Shown in pieces: positions 22,098 through 30,758 of a stretch of 37,606 bases of DNA. Origin of the DNA: an uncultured Bacteroidia bacterium (GTDB taxonomy: Bacteria > Bacteroidota > Bacteroidia > Bacteroidales > UBA932); the NCBI GenBank assembly GCA_902784785.1, contig CACZWF010000033.1, positions 1 through 37,606 of the forward strand, read 5' to 3'. The notes under the pieces are model-generated. The model searched no databases, had not been told where the DNA came from, and saw only the letters and a list, made by a program, of their open reading frames with translations. Every line of letters starts with the position of its first letter. Within the stretch, counting starts at the first letter, position 1. The translations under genes were made by a program, and so were the position numbers.

Positions 22098-22103
22098 CAA
22101 CAA

Positions 22104-22123
22104 AAGCAAAACAAATTTTGCTT
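22104..22123. promoter_or_regulatory. 8-bp palindrome touching the promoter
   Basis: AAGCAAAA and TTTTGCTT form a perfect inverted repeat around CAAA whose last base is the first base of the -7 box. It fits an operator, or simply ends the repeat-rich region. Confidence 0.4.
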
Positions 22124-22130
22124 ATCTTTG
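22123..22130 (+). promoter_or_regulatory. -7 promoter box for the queuosine-precursor transporter
   Basis: TATCTTTG matches TAnnTTTG. A start site near 22137 would give a leader of about 85 bases holding the riboswitch at 22189-22217. Confidence 0.65.
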
Positions 22131-22188
22131 CAGCGAGATTCGGCGAATGAGCCAGCGCGAACCGTCCGTAGCGCCTCAAGCCGGGTCA

Positions 22189-22217
22189 AGTGTAACAGGT
22201 ACCACTCTAAAAACTGC
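22189..22217 (+). promoter_or_regulatory. Probable preQ1-I riboswitch
   Basis: P1 is AGTG/CACT (22189-22192/22203-22206), loop TAACAGGTAC, then the A-rich tail CTAAAAACTGC. The loop CAG (22196-22198) can pair with the tail CTG (22214-22216), giving the H-type pseudoknot of class I preQ1 sensors. In the Bacillus version the same positions are UAG and CUA, so the pairing covaries. The tail ends five bases before the ATG, so ligand binding would plausibly block initiation. The downstream gene is a queuosine-precursor transporter, the expected target. Confidence 0.65.
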
Positions 22218-22221
22218 AAAG

Positions 22222-22899
22222 ATGAAAGAGAAATTCTCGCCTTTATTTCTATTGATGGCCGTGACGTTTATCGTCTGTCTGGTCGCTTCCAACCTTTTCG
22301 CCGCCAAACTCATTCACATTTTTGGGCTCGACTTACCGGGGGCAGTCCTGGTGTTTCCCATCTCGTATATCCTCAACGACTGCATCTGCGAGGTGTGGGG
22401 CTACCGCAAGGCGCGGCTGGTCATCTGGCTGGCTTTCGCGATGAATTTCTTCGTAGTCATTTTCGGCCAGTTTTTGGTCTGGATGCCCGCAGCACCCTTC
22501 TGGGACGGCGCCGAGCATTTCAACTACATCTTCCACCTGGCCCCGCGCATCGCAACGGCTTCCCTGCTGGCTTTTCTGGTCGGTTCGTGGCTCAACGCCG
22601 CCGTGCTGAGCAAGATGAAAGTCGCCTCCGAGGGCCGTCGTTTCGGCATCCGCGCCATTGTCTCCTCTCTGGCAGGCGAGGGAATTGATTCCTTGATTTT
22701 TATGCCTATCGCCTTCTGGGGGCTCCCCGTCGGGACGCTCGCCACGATGATGCTCTGCCAGGTATCGTTCAAAGTGGTCTATGAGATTGTGGTCCTCCCC
22801 CTCACCGTCCGCGTGGTCCAATGGGTGAAAGTCCGGGAATCTGTGGACACCTTTGACAAAAATATTTCTTACAACCCTTTCAAGATTGCAGATTTTTAG
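22222..22899 (+). CDS. yhhQ: Queuosine precursor transporter (YhhQ/VUT family)
   Basis: This 225-residue inner-membrane protein with about six hydrophobic segments belongs to the YhhQ (COG1738) family that imports preQ0/preQ1 for queuosine modification of tRNA. Family-like features are ASNLFAAKLIHIFGLDLPGAVLVFPISYILNDCICEVWGYRKAR (about 21-65) and AIVSSLAGEGIDSLIFMPIAFWG (about 150-172). The ATG at 22222 follows the riboswitch; an open frame upstream to 22042 crosses the leader and is discarded. Regulation by preQ1 at translation initiation is inferred from that leader. Confidence 0.88.
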   Translation: MKEKFSPLFLLMAVTFIVCLVASNLFAAKLIHIFGLDLPGAVLVFPISYILNDCICEVWGYRKARLVIWLAFAMNFFVVIFGQFLVWMPAAPFWDGAEHFNYIFHLAPRIATASLLAFLVGSWLNAAVLSKMKVASEGRRFGIRAIVSSLAGEGIDSLIFMPIAFWGLPVGTLATMMLCQVSFKVVYEIVVLPLTVRVVQWVKVRESVDTFDKNISYNPFKIADF

Positions 22900-22932
22900 A
22901 ATCATTTTTGACTTTTTTTAGATGCTTTTTTT

Positions 22933-22940
22933 TATCTTTG
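22933..22940 (+). promoter_or_regulatory. -7 promoter box for the phosphatase operon
   Basis: TATCTTTG matches TAnnTTTG; a TTTG at 22907-22910 is 22 bases upstream, slightly long. A start site near 22947 would fall after the ATG at 22944, which supports the later ATG at 22971. Confidence 0.6.
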
Positions 22941-22970
22941 TAGATGATTGTATCCATCTTGAAAAGATAT

Positions 22971-24269
22971 ATGAAAAAAGTACTCTCCACCCTGCTGCTT
23001 CTGCTGGCCGTCCTTACCGTATGGGCCCAGCGGATCAACGTTCGTGAAGAAGTCCGCGCCGACCGGAATAAATGCTCGGGGCTTGACGCCATTTACGACT
23101 GCAGCCCGAAAGCGGCCAGCGCTGCGCCCAAAGGCTATGAGGCCTTTTATGTGAGCCATTACGGCCGTCACGGTTCGCGCTACGCCTACACACCCCGCAC
23201 CTACGGAATGATTGTCCGTATGTTGAAAGCCGAGGATGAAAAGGATGGACTGACCGAATTCGGAAAGCAGCTCTACGCCCGGATGCAAGCGTTCAATGAA
23301 ACGGCGGAGTTGCGCGTGGGAGACCTGACCCCGCTGGGCTGGGAACAGCACCAATTTATCGCCAAGACGATGATCAACTCTTTCCCCGCAGCGTTCCGCA
23401 AAGGAGCCCGCGTGGATGCTGTTTCCTCACCCACCCCGCGCAGCATCATCAGTATGGGAGCTTTCTGTGTCGAGGTGGCACGCTTGCGCCCCAATATCGC
23501 CGTTTATGAGCATCAGGGACTGATCGAGATGCAGGCCACCCGGCCCAACACCAAGAACAATCCCCTCCAATACAAAGGACCGGAGCTGATCAATCCGTAT
23601 GCGGAAACCTCTGAAGAGTATTTCCTGCGTCATTTCCCCACCTACAAAGAGGTCTTGGGACGTATGTTCAAAGATACGGACCGTTGTCTGGACGGACGGA
23701 CTCCTTTCGAGGTGTTTTTCCAATTGTATATGCTGGTCGGCGGCATGCAGAGCCTGCCGGAGGACTGCCGCGTGGATTTGGACGGTCTGTTCACCCCGGA
23801 AGAGTTCGCGATTATGTGGGAGTGTGACAACTATGAGCGTTTCCGGGAGTACTACGAATACAAGACGGCTTGCTCTTCCATATATGACGATATGATTGCC
23901 AAGGCGGATGCGCGTATCGCCCAAGGCGAGCGGGGGGCCGACCTTCGTTTCGGACACGACCACTGCCTGATGACCCTGCTGATGATTGCCGATATCGAGG
24001 ATTTCGACACCCAGCCGGCCAACAATGACGAGTTGTGCTATTGGTTCCAGACCTTCCGTTCGATGATGGCGACCAATCTGCAACTCGTTTTTTATGCCCC
24101 GAAGGGCTGGCCGAAAAAACAGGGCGACATCCTGGTAAAACTCCTGTTCAACGGAGAAGATTCCCGTTTCGGCAAGTTGCAAACGGCTCAGGGCCCCTAT
24201 TACAAATGGGAGGACCTGAAAGCCTATCTCAACCAACGTACACGTCTTTTTGTGAATTATAATAACTAA
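22971..24269 (+). CDS. Secreted histidine phosphatase (acid phosphatase / MINPP-like)
   Basis: Histidine phosphatases release phosphate through a phospho-histidine intermediate. The 432-residue product starts with a signal peptide (MKKVLSTLLLLLAVLTVWAQ, about 1-20), then the catalytic YVSHYGRHGSRY motif (RHG at 66-68). The proton-donor region RFGHDHCLMTL lies near 330. It resembles branch-2 histidine phosphatases of Bacteroidota, the group that holds multiple-inositol-polyphosphate phosphatases (phytases). However, the donor motif here is HD rather than the HAE usual in MINPP, so the substrate is open. It is probably periplasmic. The Na/Pi cotransporter gene follows 5 bases later, consistent with phosphate scavenging. 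Confidence 0.85.
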   Translation: MKKVLSTLLLLLAVLTVWAQRINVREEVRADRNKCSGLDAIYDCSPKAASAAPKGYEAFYVSHYGRHGSRYAYTPRTYGMIVRMLKAEDEKDGLTEFGKQLYARMQAFNETAELRVGDLTPLGWEQHQFIAKTMINSFPAAFRKGARVDAVSSPTPRSIISMGAFCVEVARLRPNIAVYEHQGLIEMQATRPNTKNNPLQYKGPELINPYAETSEEYFLRHFPTYKEVLGRMFKDTDRCLDGRTPFEVFFQLYMLVGGMQSLPEDCRVDLDGLFTPEEFAIMWECDNYERFREYYEYKTACSSIYDDMIAKADARIAQGERGADLRFGHDHCLMTLLMIADIEDFDTQPANNDELCYWFQTFRSMMATNLQLVFYAPKGWPKKQGDILVKLLFNGEDSRFGKLQTAQGPYYKWEDLKAYLNQRTRLFVNYNN

Positions 24270-24274
24270 CGGCG

Positions 24275-26005
24275 ATGGATACGATTTTCCAAGTCCTTAA
24301 AATGCTGGGCTGCCTGGGAATGTTCCTTTACGGAATGTCCCTGATGAGCGGCGGACTTCAAAAACTGGCGGGAGACTCGATGCGCAGTTTCCTCGCGTCG
24401 ATGACCTCCAACCGGTTCAAATGCGTGCTGACAGGTATTGTGGTGACGGCTTTGGTGCAGTCTTCCACAGCGACCACCTTGATGCTCGTGAGTTTCGTGA
24501 ACGCGGGTCTGATGGCCCTGACCAACGCGATTGGCGTGATTATGGGCGCGAACATCGGAACGACGGTGACCGCCTGGCTCTTCGCCCTCTCCTTCGACGG
24601 TTCTTTCAGCCTGGGCGCCATCGCCATCCCCCTGATGTTCTTCGCATTCATCCTGCTGAGCATCAAAGGACAGAAGAAACGCAACCTGGGTGAGTTCGTC
24701 ATGGGTTTCGCCCTGCTCTTCCTCGGACTTTCCACCTTGAAAGACACGGCTTACCCCATTCTGTCCAGCCCGACCGTACACGGCTTCCTCGCGCCACTGA
24801 CGAACTGGGGCTTCGGTTCTATCCTGCTGTTTATGGTCATCGGAGCGGCGATGACGCTGATGTTGCAATCTTCCGCCGCCACGATGTCCCTGACGATGCT
24901 CTTGGTGTCGGCCGGCGTGATTCCCTTCACGATGGCGGCGGCGATGGTGCTCGGTGAGAACATCGGAACGACCATCACCTCCAACATCGCGGCTTCCGTG
25001 GGTAACGTCTCCGCCAAAAGGACGGCTCGCGCCCATATGCTGTTCAATGTATTCGGCGTCATCTGGGTGCTCTGCCTGTTCAAACCGTTCCTGTCGCTGA
25101 TTGGCGTGATTGTCGAAGGTTTCGGTTTTCCCAACCCCGTCACGACCTCATTCGGAGAGAACACGAGCGCATTGGTCGCCAGCCTGCCCTATTGCGTCGC
25201 CACCCTGCACACCCTCTTCAATGTCATCAACACCCTCATTCTCATCTGGTTCATTCCTTTGATCGAGAAGACGGTAACCTGGATGGTGCCCGCACCCAAA
25301 GGCGACGAAGAGGAAGTCTTCCGGCTCAAATACATCAGCGCCGGTCCGTTGGCCGCCGCCGAGCTTTCTCTCAACGAAGCCAATCAGGAACTGATTCATT
25401 TCGGAGAAATCTGCTACCGCGACTTCGAATACATCCGTGCTGCCATCAATGAGACGGACCCGGACAAATTCGAGAAAATCAACGAAAAACTTGTCAAGTA
25501 CGAGCAGATTACCGACCGCATCGAATACGAGATTTCCACCTACCTCAATGAGGTTTCCAAAGGAGAGCTTTCCGAATCTTCCGCCGACCGCATCAAGATT
25601 ATGTACAAGATGATCGGGGAAATGGAATCGTTGGGCGACTCGGGTGACGCCATCGGCCGTCTGCTCCAGCGCAAATTCAACCACGGCAAGATGTTCGACG
25701 AAGAAATGTTCGCCAAGATCAACCATCTGGCCGACCTGGTGGATGTCGCCTATAAGGTGATGCTCGAGAACCTGCGCAACCCCGACTTGAAGGATATCTC
25801 CCAGGCAGTCGAGGCGGAACGGGATATCAACACCTGCCGCAACGACCTACGGGAAGAACACATCGCCAACCTGGAGACGGACCAATATCAATACACGACC
25901 GGTGTCTATTACATCGACCTCGTTTCGGAACTGGAAAAAATCGGTGATTTCATCATCAACATTTCCGAGGCCAAGATGGGTATGATTCTCAAAAGCGACC
26001 AATAA
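24275..26005 (+). CDS. Na+/phosphate cotransporter with C-terminal PhoU-like domain
   Basis: The 576-residue inner-membrane protein has two inverted Na_Pi_cotrans repeats, each with the hallmark QSS motif (TALVQSSTATTLML near 61-74 and LMLQSSAATMSLTML near 196-210) and GANIGTT/GENIGTT glycine loops. A PhoU-like helical tail (about 360-570) is typical of bacterial NptA-type carriers and may sense or regulate phosphate uptake. It lies 5 bases after the phosphatase gene and overlaps the next gene by one base (TAATG). It probably takes up phosphate freed by the phosphatase. Confidence 0.92.
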   Translation: MDTIFQVLKMLGCLGMFLYGMSLMSGGLQKLAGDSMRSFLASMTSNRFKCVLTGIVVTALVQSSTATTLMLVSFVNAGLMALTNAIGVIMGANIGTTVTAWLFALSFDGSFSLGAIAIPLMFFAFILLSIKGQKKRNLGEFVMGFALLFLGLSTLKDTAYPILSSPTVHGFLAPLTNWGFGSILLFMVIGAAMTLMLQSSAATMSLTMLLVSAGVIPFTMAAAMVLGENIGTTITSNIAASVGNVSAKRTARAHMLFNVFGVIWVLCLFKPFLSLIGVIVEGFGFPNPVTTSFGENTSALVASLPYCVATLHTLFNVINTLILIWFIPLIEKTVTWMVPAPKGDEEEVFRLKYISAGPLAAAELSLNEANQELIHFGEICYRDFEYIRAAINETDPDKFEKINEKLVKYEQITDRIEYEISTYLNEVSKGELSESSADRIKIMYKMIGEMESLGDSGDAIGRLLQRKFNHGKMFDEEMFAKINHLADLVDVAYKVMLENLRNPDLKDISQAVEAERDINTCRNDLREEHIANLETDQYQYTTGVYYIDLVSELEKIGDFIINISEAKMGMILKSDQ

Positions 26006-26985
26006 TGAAAATGTCCAAGCACCTACTTTCCCACGTATTCGTGTGCCTGCTGGCGGTGGCCGTCCTGGCCGTCTCCTGCAAGGGGAAGGTGGAGGAAAAA
26101 GCGCGGACGAGGGCATTTCCGCCGGTCAGCGTGCCTTCTCTCCTTTCCCAGAACGAAGTAGAGGCTCGGAATTTCACCCTCAGGCATTATTGGGACCGTT
26201 TCGCCGATACCTCCCAGCACGATTTGTTGTGCGACTCGCTGCACATCGGTGGAGTGCCCCGTGGAGATGTGGAACAAGCCTTTTCCAACTGGTTGTATGT
26301 GATGATGGAAGCGGGACCGGCCTCGTACGAGACGGCGGTCGGCAGTTTCTATGACCGTCTTGTCCTGTGCGAAGAAGCGGACAGCAGTTCCAATATCTAC
26401 GAAGGAACGGTGGACGTTGCCTGCCGCTATCTGTACGACCCCAACTCGCCGATGCGGGATGAGGAAATGTACCTGCCTTTGTGCCGCCGGCTGGCGGAAA
26501 GTCCGCTGCAGGATTCACTGCACCGGGCCAAATATGCCAAACAGGCCGTCGGTTGCTCGCTCAACCGCATCGGAACGAAGGCCGCTGATTTCGCTTTTTC
26601 GGACAAAAACGGACGCATCCGGACGCTGTATGGCATCAAGGCCGACTGGACTTTGCTCTTTTTCAGCAACCCGGGCTGCCACGCCTGCAAAGACATCATC
26701 GAGACGCTCAAGGCGATGCCGGGATTGGATGCCAAGATTGCCGACAAAAAACTGGCGGTGGTCAATGTATATATCGACGAGGATATGACGGGTTGGTATG
26801 ACTATATGCCCTACTACCCCGACAACTGGTACAACGGCTACGACCACAATCTCGTCATCCGCACGGACCATTTGTACGACGTGCGGGCCATCCCCTCGCT
26901 CTACCTGCTCGACAAGGAGAAAAAAGTGGTGCTGAAGGATGCGCCTGAAAATAGAATGTATCACCAATTGGAGAAACTGTTATGA
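26005..26985 (+). CDS. DUF5106/thioredoxin-like lipoprotein
   Basis: This 326-residue protein has a lipoprotein signal (lipobox AVSC, Cys25) and an N-terminal region (about 40-185) resembling DUF5106 (FTLRHYWDRFADTSQHDLLCDS). A thioredoxin-like domain (about 188-326) carries the redox motif CHAC at residues 225-228 in LLFFSNPGCHACKDI. Such proteins in Bacteroidota are periplasmic or outer-membrane thiol-disulfide proteins of unknown partner. Start overlaps the Na/Pi gene stop (TAATG); end overlaps galM (ATGA), so it is inside one operon. Confidence 0.85.
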   Translation: MKMSKHLLSHVFVCLLAVAVLAVSCKGKVEEKARTRAFPPVSVPSLLSQNEVEARNFTLRHYWDRFADTSQHDLLCDSLHIGGVPRGDVEQAFSNWLYVMMEAGPASYETAVGSFYDRLVLCEEADSSSNIYEGTVDVACRYLYDPNSPMRDEEMYLPLCRRLAESPLQDSLHRAKYAKQAVGCSLNRIGTKAADFAFSDKNGRIRTLYGIKADWTLLFFSNPGCHACKDIIETLKAMPGLDAKIADKKLAVVNVYIDEDMTGWYDYMPYYPDNWYNGYDHNLVIRTDHLYDVRAIPSLYLLDKEKKVVLKDAPENRMYHQLEKLL

Positions 26986-28052
26986 CCCTTACGAAAACGC
27001 TTTGGGGTAAGTCCAAGACGGCTCCCGGAAAGAAGAACGACGGACAGGATATCTGGCTGTACCGGATGACCAACAAAAGCGGCGCTTATGTGGAATTGAG
27101 CAGCGTGGGCGCCAATATCGTTTCCATTGTCGTGCCTGACAAGAATGGGAAACTGACCGACGTCGTGCTGGGCTATCCCGAGGCGAACAGTTATTTCTAC
27201 GACGGTCCCTGCTTCGGAAAAATCCCCGGACGCTACGCCAACCGCATCGCGCTGGGCCATTTCACCCTGGACGGTAAGGAATACACCCTCCCTGTCAACA
27301 ATGGGCCCAACCACCTGCACGGCGGCCCCGAGGGTTTCCAGAATCAGGTGTGGGAAAGCCGCATCGACGGTGAGGCGGTGGAGTTTCTCTACAGCGCGGA
27401 AGATGGAGAAATGGGCTATCCCGGCGCAGTGGATGTCGTCGCCCGTTACGAGTGGAGCGAAGACAACTGCCTGACGCTCACCTTGAGTGGAAAGTCGGAC
27501 GCGCCCACCATTCTGAACCTGACCAACCACGTGTATTTCAATCTAAAAGGGGAAGGAAAGGGAAATATTTTCGACCACGAACTTACGCTCAACGCATCCG
27601 AATACCTGCCGACAAGTGACAGCCTGATTCCCCTGGGCGAAAGCGTACCCGTGGCCGGTACGCCAATGGATTTCATCACCCCCAAGACGCTGGGAGCAGA
27701 GATCAAGGCAGACTTCGACGCCCTCCGTTTCGGCAAGGGTTACGACAACTGCTGGGTCATTGACGGAGCGCAGCCCGGTCAATTGCAGGATGCGGCCGTG
27801 CTGTATGCCCCCGAGAGCGGGATTGCGGTCAAGGTGACCACCACCCAGCCCGGTGTGCAGATCTACACGGGCAACTGGCTGAGCGGCTGCCCCGTCGGCA
27901 AGAACGGACACCGCTACGAGGACTATGACGGCGTGGCCATCGAGTGCCAGAATTTCCCGGACGCGCCCAACAAGCCCGAGTATCCTTCCCCCGTCCTCCG
28001 TCCGGGCGAAACCTACCAGCAGGCCATCATTTTTGCATTTTCCATCCAATGA
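26982..28052 (+). CDS. galM: Aldose 1-epimerase (galactose mutarotase)
   Basis: GalM interconverts alpha and beta anomers of galactose and other aldoses. The 356-residue product has [43 protein letters not shown] (His in NHLHGG at 111-113). Catalytic His183 is in [10 protein letters not shown] and the catalytic Glu321 in [14 protein letters not shown], all in the expected order and spacing. No signal peptide is evident, so it is cytoplasmic. ATGA overlaps at both ends (with the thioredoxin lipoprotein and thyA) indicate translational coupling. Confidence 0.95.
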   Translation: MTLTKTLWGKSKTAPGKKNDGQDIWLYRMTNKSGAYVELSSVGANIVSIVVPDKNGKLTDVVLGYPEANSYFYDGPCFGKIPGRYANRIALGHFTLDGKEYTLPVNNGPNHLHGGPEGFQNQVWESRIDGEAVEFLYSAEDGEMGYPGAVDVVARYEWSEDNCLTLTLSGKSDAPTILNLTNHVYFNLKGEGKGNIFDHELTLNASEYLPTSDSLIPLGESVPVAGTPMDFITPKTLGAEIKADFDALRFGKGYDNCWVIDGAQPGQLQDAAVLYAPESGIAVKVTTTQPGVQIYTGNWLSGCPVGKNGHRYEDYDGVAIECQNFPDAPNKPEYPSPVLRPGETYQQAIIFAFSIQ

Positions 28053-28843
28053 AACAATACCTTGACTTACTCAGAGACATCCGCGAAAACGGCGTGATGA
28101 AGGAAGACCGTACCGGCGTGGGCACCCAGAGCGTGTTCGGCCGTCAGATGCGCTTCGACCTTTCGCAAGGCTTCCCCTTGCTGACCACCAAGAAAGTGCA
28201 CCTCAAGAGCATCATTTACGAACTCTTGTGGTTCATCGCCGGTGACACCAATATCAAGTATCTCAAAGACCACGGGGTCTCCATCTGGGACGAGTGGGCG
28301 GATGAAAACGGGGAATTGGGACCGGTTTACGGACACCAGTGGCGTTCCTGGCCCACTCCTGACGGACGGACCATCGACCAGCTCTCGAATGTCATCGAAC
28401 TAATCCGCAACCATCCCGATTCCCGGCGCATGCTGGTGTCGGCCTGGAATGTGGCGGAGGTGGACAAGATGGCGCTGCCGCCTTGCCATACGATGTTCCA
28501 ATTCTATGTGGCGCAAGGCAAACTATCCTGCCAACTCTACCAACGCAGCGCGGATGTGTTCCTGGGTGTGCCCTTCAACATCGCCTCCTATGCTTTACTG
28601 ACGATGATGATCGCTCAGGTGTGCGGCTTGGAGCCGGGTGATTTCGTACACACCACGGGCGACACGCACATTTATCGCAATCATTTCGAGCAGGTGGCTC
28701 TCCAGCTCTCCCGCGAGCCGCGTCCCCTGCCGGTGATGAAGCTCAATCCGGATGTCAAGAGCATTTTCGATTTCCAATACGAAGATTTCACGCTGGAAGG
28801 TTACGACCCCTGGCCGCGCATTCCCGCACCTGTAGCCGTGTAG
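28049..28843 (+). CDS. thyA: Thymidylate synthase
   Basis: ThyA methylates dUMP to dTMP using methylene-tetrahydrofolate. The 264-residue product is the same length as the E. coli enzyme. It has the nucleophile Cys146 in [13 protein letters not shown], plus [44 protein letters not shown] and [15 protein letters not shown]. The frame is open upstream into galM, but the ATG at 28049 ([11 protein letters not shown]) is the family start and overlaps the galM stop. folA follows after 2 bases. Confidence 0.98.
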   Translation: MKQYLDLLRDIRENGVMKEDRTGVGTQSVFGRQMRFDLSQGFPLLTTKKVHLKSIIYELLWFIAGDTNIKYLKDHGVSIWDEWADENGELGPVYGHQWRSWPTPDGRTIDQLSNVIELIRNHPDSRRMLVSAWNVAEVDKMALPPCHTMFQFYVAQGKLSCQLYQRSADVFLGVPFNIASYALLTMMIAQVCGLEPGDFVHTTGDTHIYRNHFEQVALQLSREPRPLPVMKLNPDVKSIFDFQYEDFTLEGYDPWPRIPAPVAV

Positions 28844-28845
28844 TT

Positions 28846-29379
28846 ATGGAAAAGTGTCTGATAGCCGCGATTGCCGATGATTATGCCCTGGGCAAGGACA
28901 ACAACTTGCTCTGGCATCTTTCGGAGGACCTCAAATACTTCAAGCGCCTGACAAGCGGGCATCCGGTCATTATGGGGCGCAAGACCTACGAGTCCATCGG
29001 CCGTCCCCTGCCCAAGCGCCTCAACATCGTGCTGACGCGCAAAGCGCAGACCCCCGATCAGGTCGGGGGCATGGCCGGCTCGACCGGCAACCTGCTCTAT
29101 GCATCCACCCTGGAGGAGGCCTTCGCCCTGGCGGCATCCACCCCTTTCGAGGGACGTGTGGACGAACCGGACCAATGCTTTGTGATGGGCGGCGGCAGCA
29201 TTTACGAACAGGCTCTTCCGCTCTGCGACAAACTATTCCTAACCGAAGTGCACACCACCCGTCCCGATGCGGACACCTTTTTCCCCGCGTTCGACAGAAG
29301 CCTTTACCGGGAACTGTCCCGCAGTGAACTTTACGCCGAAAATCATTTAACATACCATTTTGTCATTTATGGCCGCTAG
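28846..29379 (+). CDS. folA: Dihydrofolate reductase
   Basis: FolA regenerates tetrahydrofolate from the dihydrofolate made by ThyA. The 177-residue product has AAIADDYALGKDNNLLWHLSEDLKYFKRLTSGHPVIMGRKTYESIGRPLPKRLNIVLTR (substrate acidic residue in HLSEDLK, NADPH site in MGRKT). It also has CFVMGGGSIYEQALPLCDKLFLTEV. The thyA-folA pair is a classic functional operon. Its 3' end overlaps the NSS transporter start by 11 bases. Confidence 0.97.
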   Translation: MEKCLIAAIADDYALGKDNNLLWHLSEDLKYFKRLTSGHPVIMGRKTYESIGRPLPKRLNIVLTRKAQTPDQVGGMAGSTGNLLYASTLEEAFALAASTPFEGRVDEPDQCFVMGGGSIYEQALPLCDKLFLTEVHTTRPDADTFFPAFDRSLYRELSRSELYAENHLTYHFVIYGR

Positions 29380-30724
29380 AGAAACCTTTTCTTCCAAACT
29401 GGGTACTCTGATGGTGTTGGTCGGTTCCGCCGTGGGACTCGGCAATATCTGGCGCTTCCCCTTCCTCGTAGGAAAATATGGCGCTCCCTTCTTGCTCTGC
29501 TACATCATTTGCATGGCACTATTGTCCATTCCTATTTTGAATTGTGAACTGATACTCGGACGCTTCAGTCGCAGCAACGCCTACCGGGCCTTCAAAGAAC
29601 ACGGCCGCCGTTCCGTATGGAAACTTGTCGGAATCGTGACGCTGATTGTTCCGTTCCTGGTTTTCTCCTACTACTGCGTCGTAGGTGGCTGGACACTGGA
29701 TTATCTCATCAAGTCCCTGACTTTCCAGTTCGCATCTTCCAGCCACGAGCAGATTGCCGCTATGTTCACCACCCTTTCCACCGGCACCTGGATTCCGCTG
29801 ATCTGGACCCTCGTGTTCTTCCTGGCGACCGCGGCCGTGGTCGTCAGCGGCGTCAAGGGAGGCATCGAACGTTTCAGCAAATATATGATGCCTGTCCTGT
29901 TCCTGATTATCGTCGGACTCACGGTATGGGTGTTGACCCTGCCCGGAGCCAGCAAGGGCCTGGACCTGATGTTCAATCTCGGTTCGACGCCCTTCGGGAT
30001 GGAGACGGTCGTCGTGGCGATGGGACAGTCTTTCTATTCGATGTCGCTGGGCGCCGGCGTGATGATCACCTACGGCTCCTATATGGCGGAGGATGAAAAC
30101 ATCCTGGCCTCCTCTTTCAAAACAGCCTTCTTCGACTTCCTGTTCGCCTTGGTCGCCTCGATGGCGATGCTGCCCGCCACCTGCGCTTTCGGTTACGACC
30201 CCGGTCAAGGAGCCGGTCTGGCTTTCAACACGATGCCGATGATTTTTGCCAAGATGCCCGGCGGCTCCATCTGCGCCATCGTTTTCTTCCTCGCGCTTGT
30301 CATCGCCGCCCTTACTTCGACGGTTTCCCTGATGGAAGCGAACATCGCTTTCTTTGTGGATGAAAAGAAAATGGGACGCATCAAAGCGGCCTGCATCGTG
30401 CTGGCCTGCGCCATCGTAATCGGCTGTTTGAGCAGCCTTTCCTTCGGTCCGCTGGCGAATGTCAAGATCTTTGGGCGGACGATTTTCAACCTGGTCGACC
30501 AACTTTGCGCCAACCTGCTGATGCCCACATGCGGCCTCTTCGGTTGCCTGTTCGTGGGCTGGCAGCTGGCCAAGAAAGATGTTCGTGCGGAACTCACCAA
30601 CAACGGGGAGCTTTCCTTATCGAACAAGACTTTCAACCTCCTCTACTTCATGATCCGCTACGTCGCCCCCATCTTGCTCGTCCTCGTAATGGTCGCCAAC
30701 TTCCTTGTAGGCAGCCTCGAATAA
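29369..30724 (+). CDS. Neurotransmitter:sodium symporter family transporter
   Basis: Bacterial NSS proteins (LeuT fold) use Na+ to import amino acids or related solutes. The 451-residue product has the diagnostic SKLGTLMVLVGSAVGLGNIWRFPFLVGKYGAPF in TM1, whose GSAVGLGNIW part forms the Na+ and substrate sites. About 11-12 membrane segments are visible and many small residues lie in TM6 (VAMGQSFYSMSLGAG). I start at ATG 29369 (MAARETF) rather than the TTG at 29360. It overlaps folA by 11 bases. Substrate unknown. Confidence 0.92.
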   Translation: MAARETFSSKLGTLMVLVGSAVGLGNIWRFPFLVGKYGAPFLLCYIICMALLSIPILNCELILGRFSRSNAYRAFKEHGRRSVWKLVGIVTLIVPFLVFSYYCVVGGWTLDYLIKSLTFQFASSSHEQIAAMFTTLSTGTWIPLIWTLVFFLATAAVVVSGVKGGIERFSKYMMPVLFLIIVGLTVWVLTLPGASKGLDLMFNLGSTPFGMETVVVAMGQSFYSMSLGAGVMITYGSYMAEDENILASSFKTAFFDFLFALVASMAMLPATCAFGYDPGQGAGLAFNTMPMIFAKMPGGSICAIVFFLALVIAALTSTVSLMEANIAFFVDEKKMGRIKAACIVLACAIVIGCLSSLSFGPLANVKIFGRTIFNLVDQLCANLLMPTCGLFGCLFVGWQLAKKDVRAELTNNGELSLSNKTFNLLYFMIRYVAPILLVLVMVANFLVGSLE

Positions 30725-30758
30725 CAAACGTTTCCTCTAACAACCTTAAGTTTTTGAT

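Noticed and set aside
21653-22100. RNase P RNA, tmRNA, SRP RNA, or an integron attC site in the palindromic region
   Set aside because: None of their conserved signatures (for example GAGGAAAGTCC of RNase P, tmRNA ends, the SRP apical loop, or attC RYYYAAC/GTTRRRY boxes) is present.
22944-22970. ATG at 22944 as start of the histidine phosphatase
   Set aside because: It falls before or at the expected transcription start of the TATCTTTG promoter, and the ATG at 22971 begins a clean signal peptide.
29360-29368. TTG at 29360 as start of the NSS transporter
   Set aside because: The ATG three codons later is a better start and shortens the overlap with folA.
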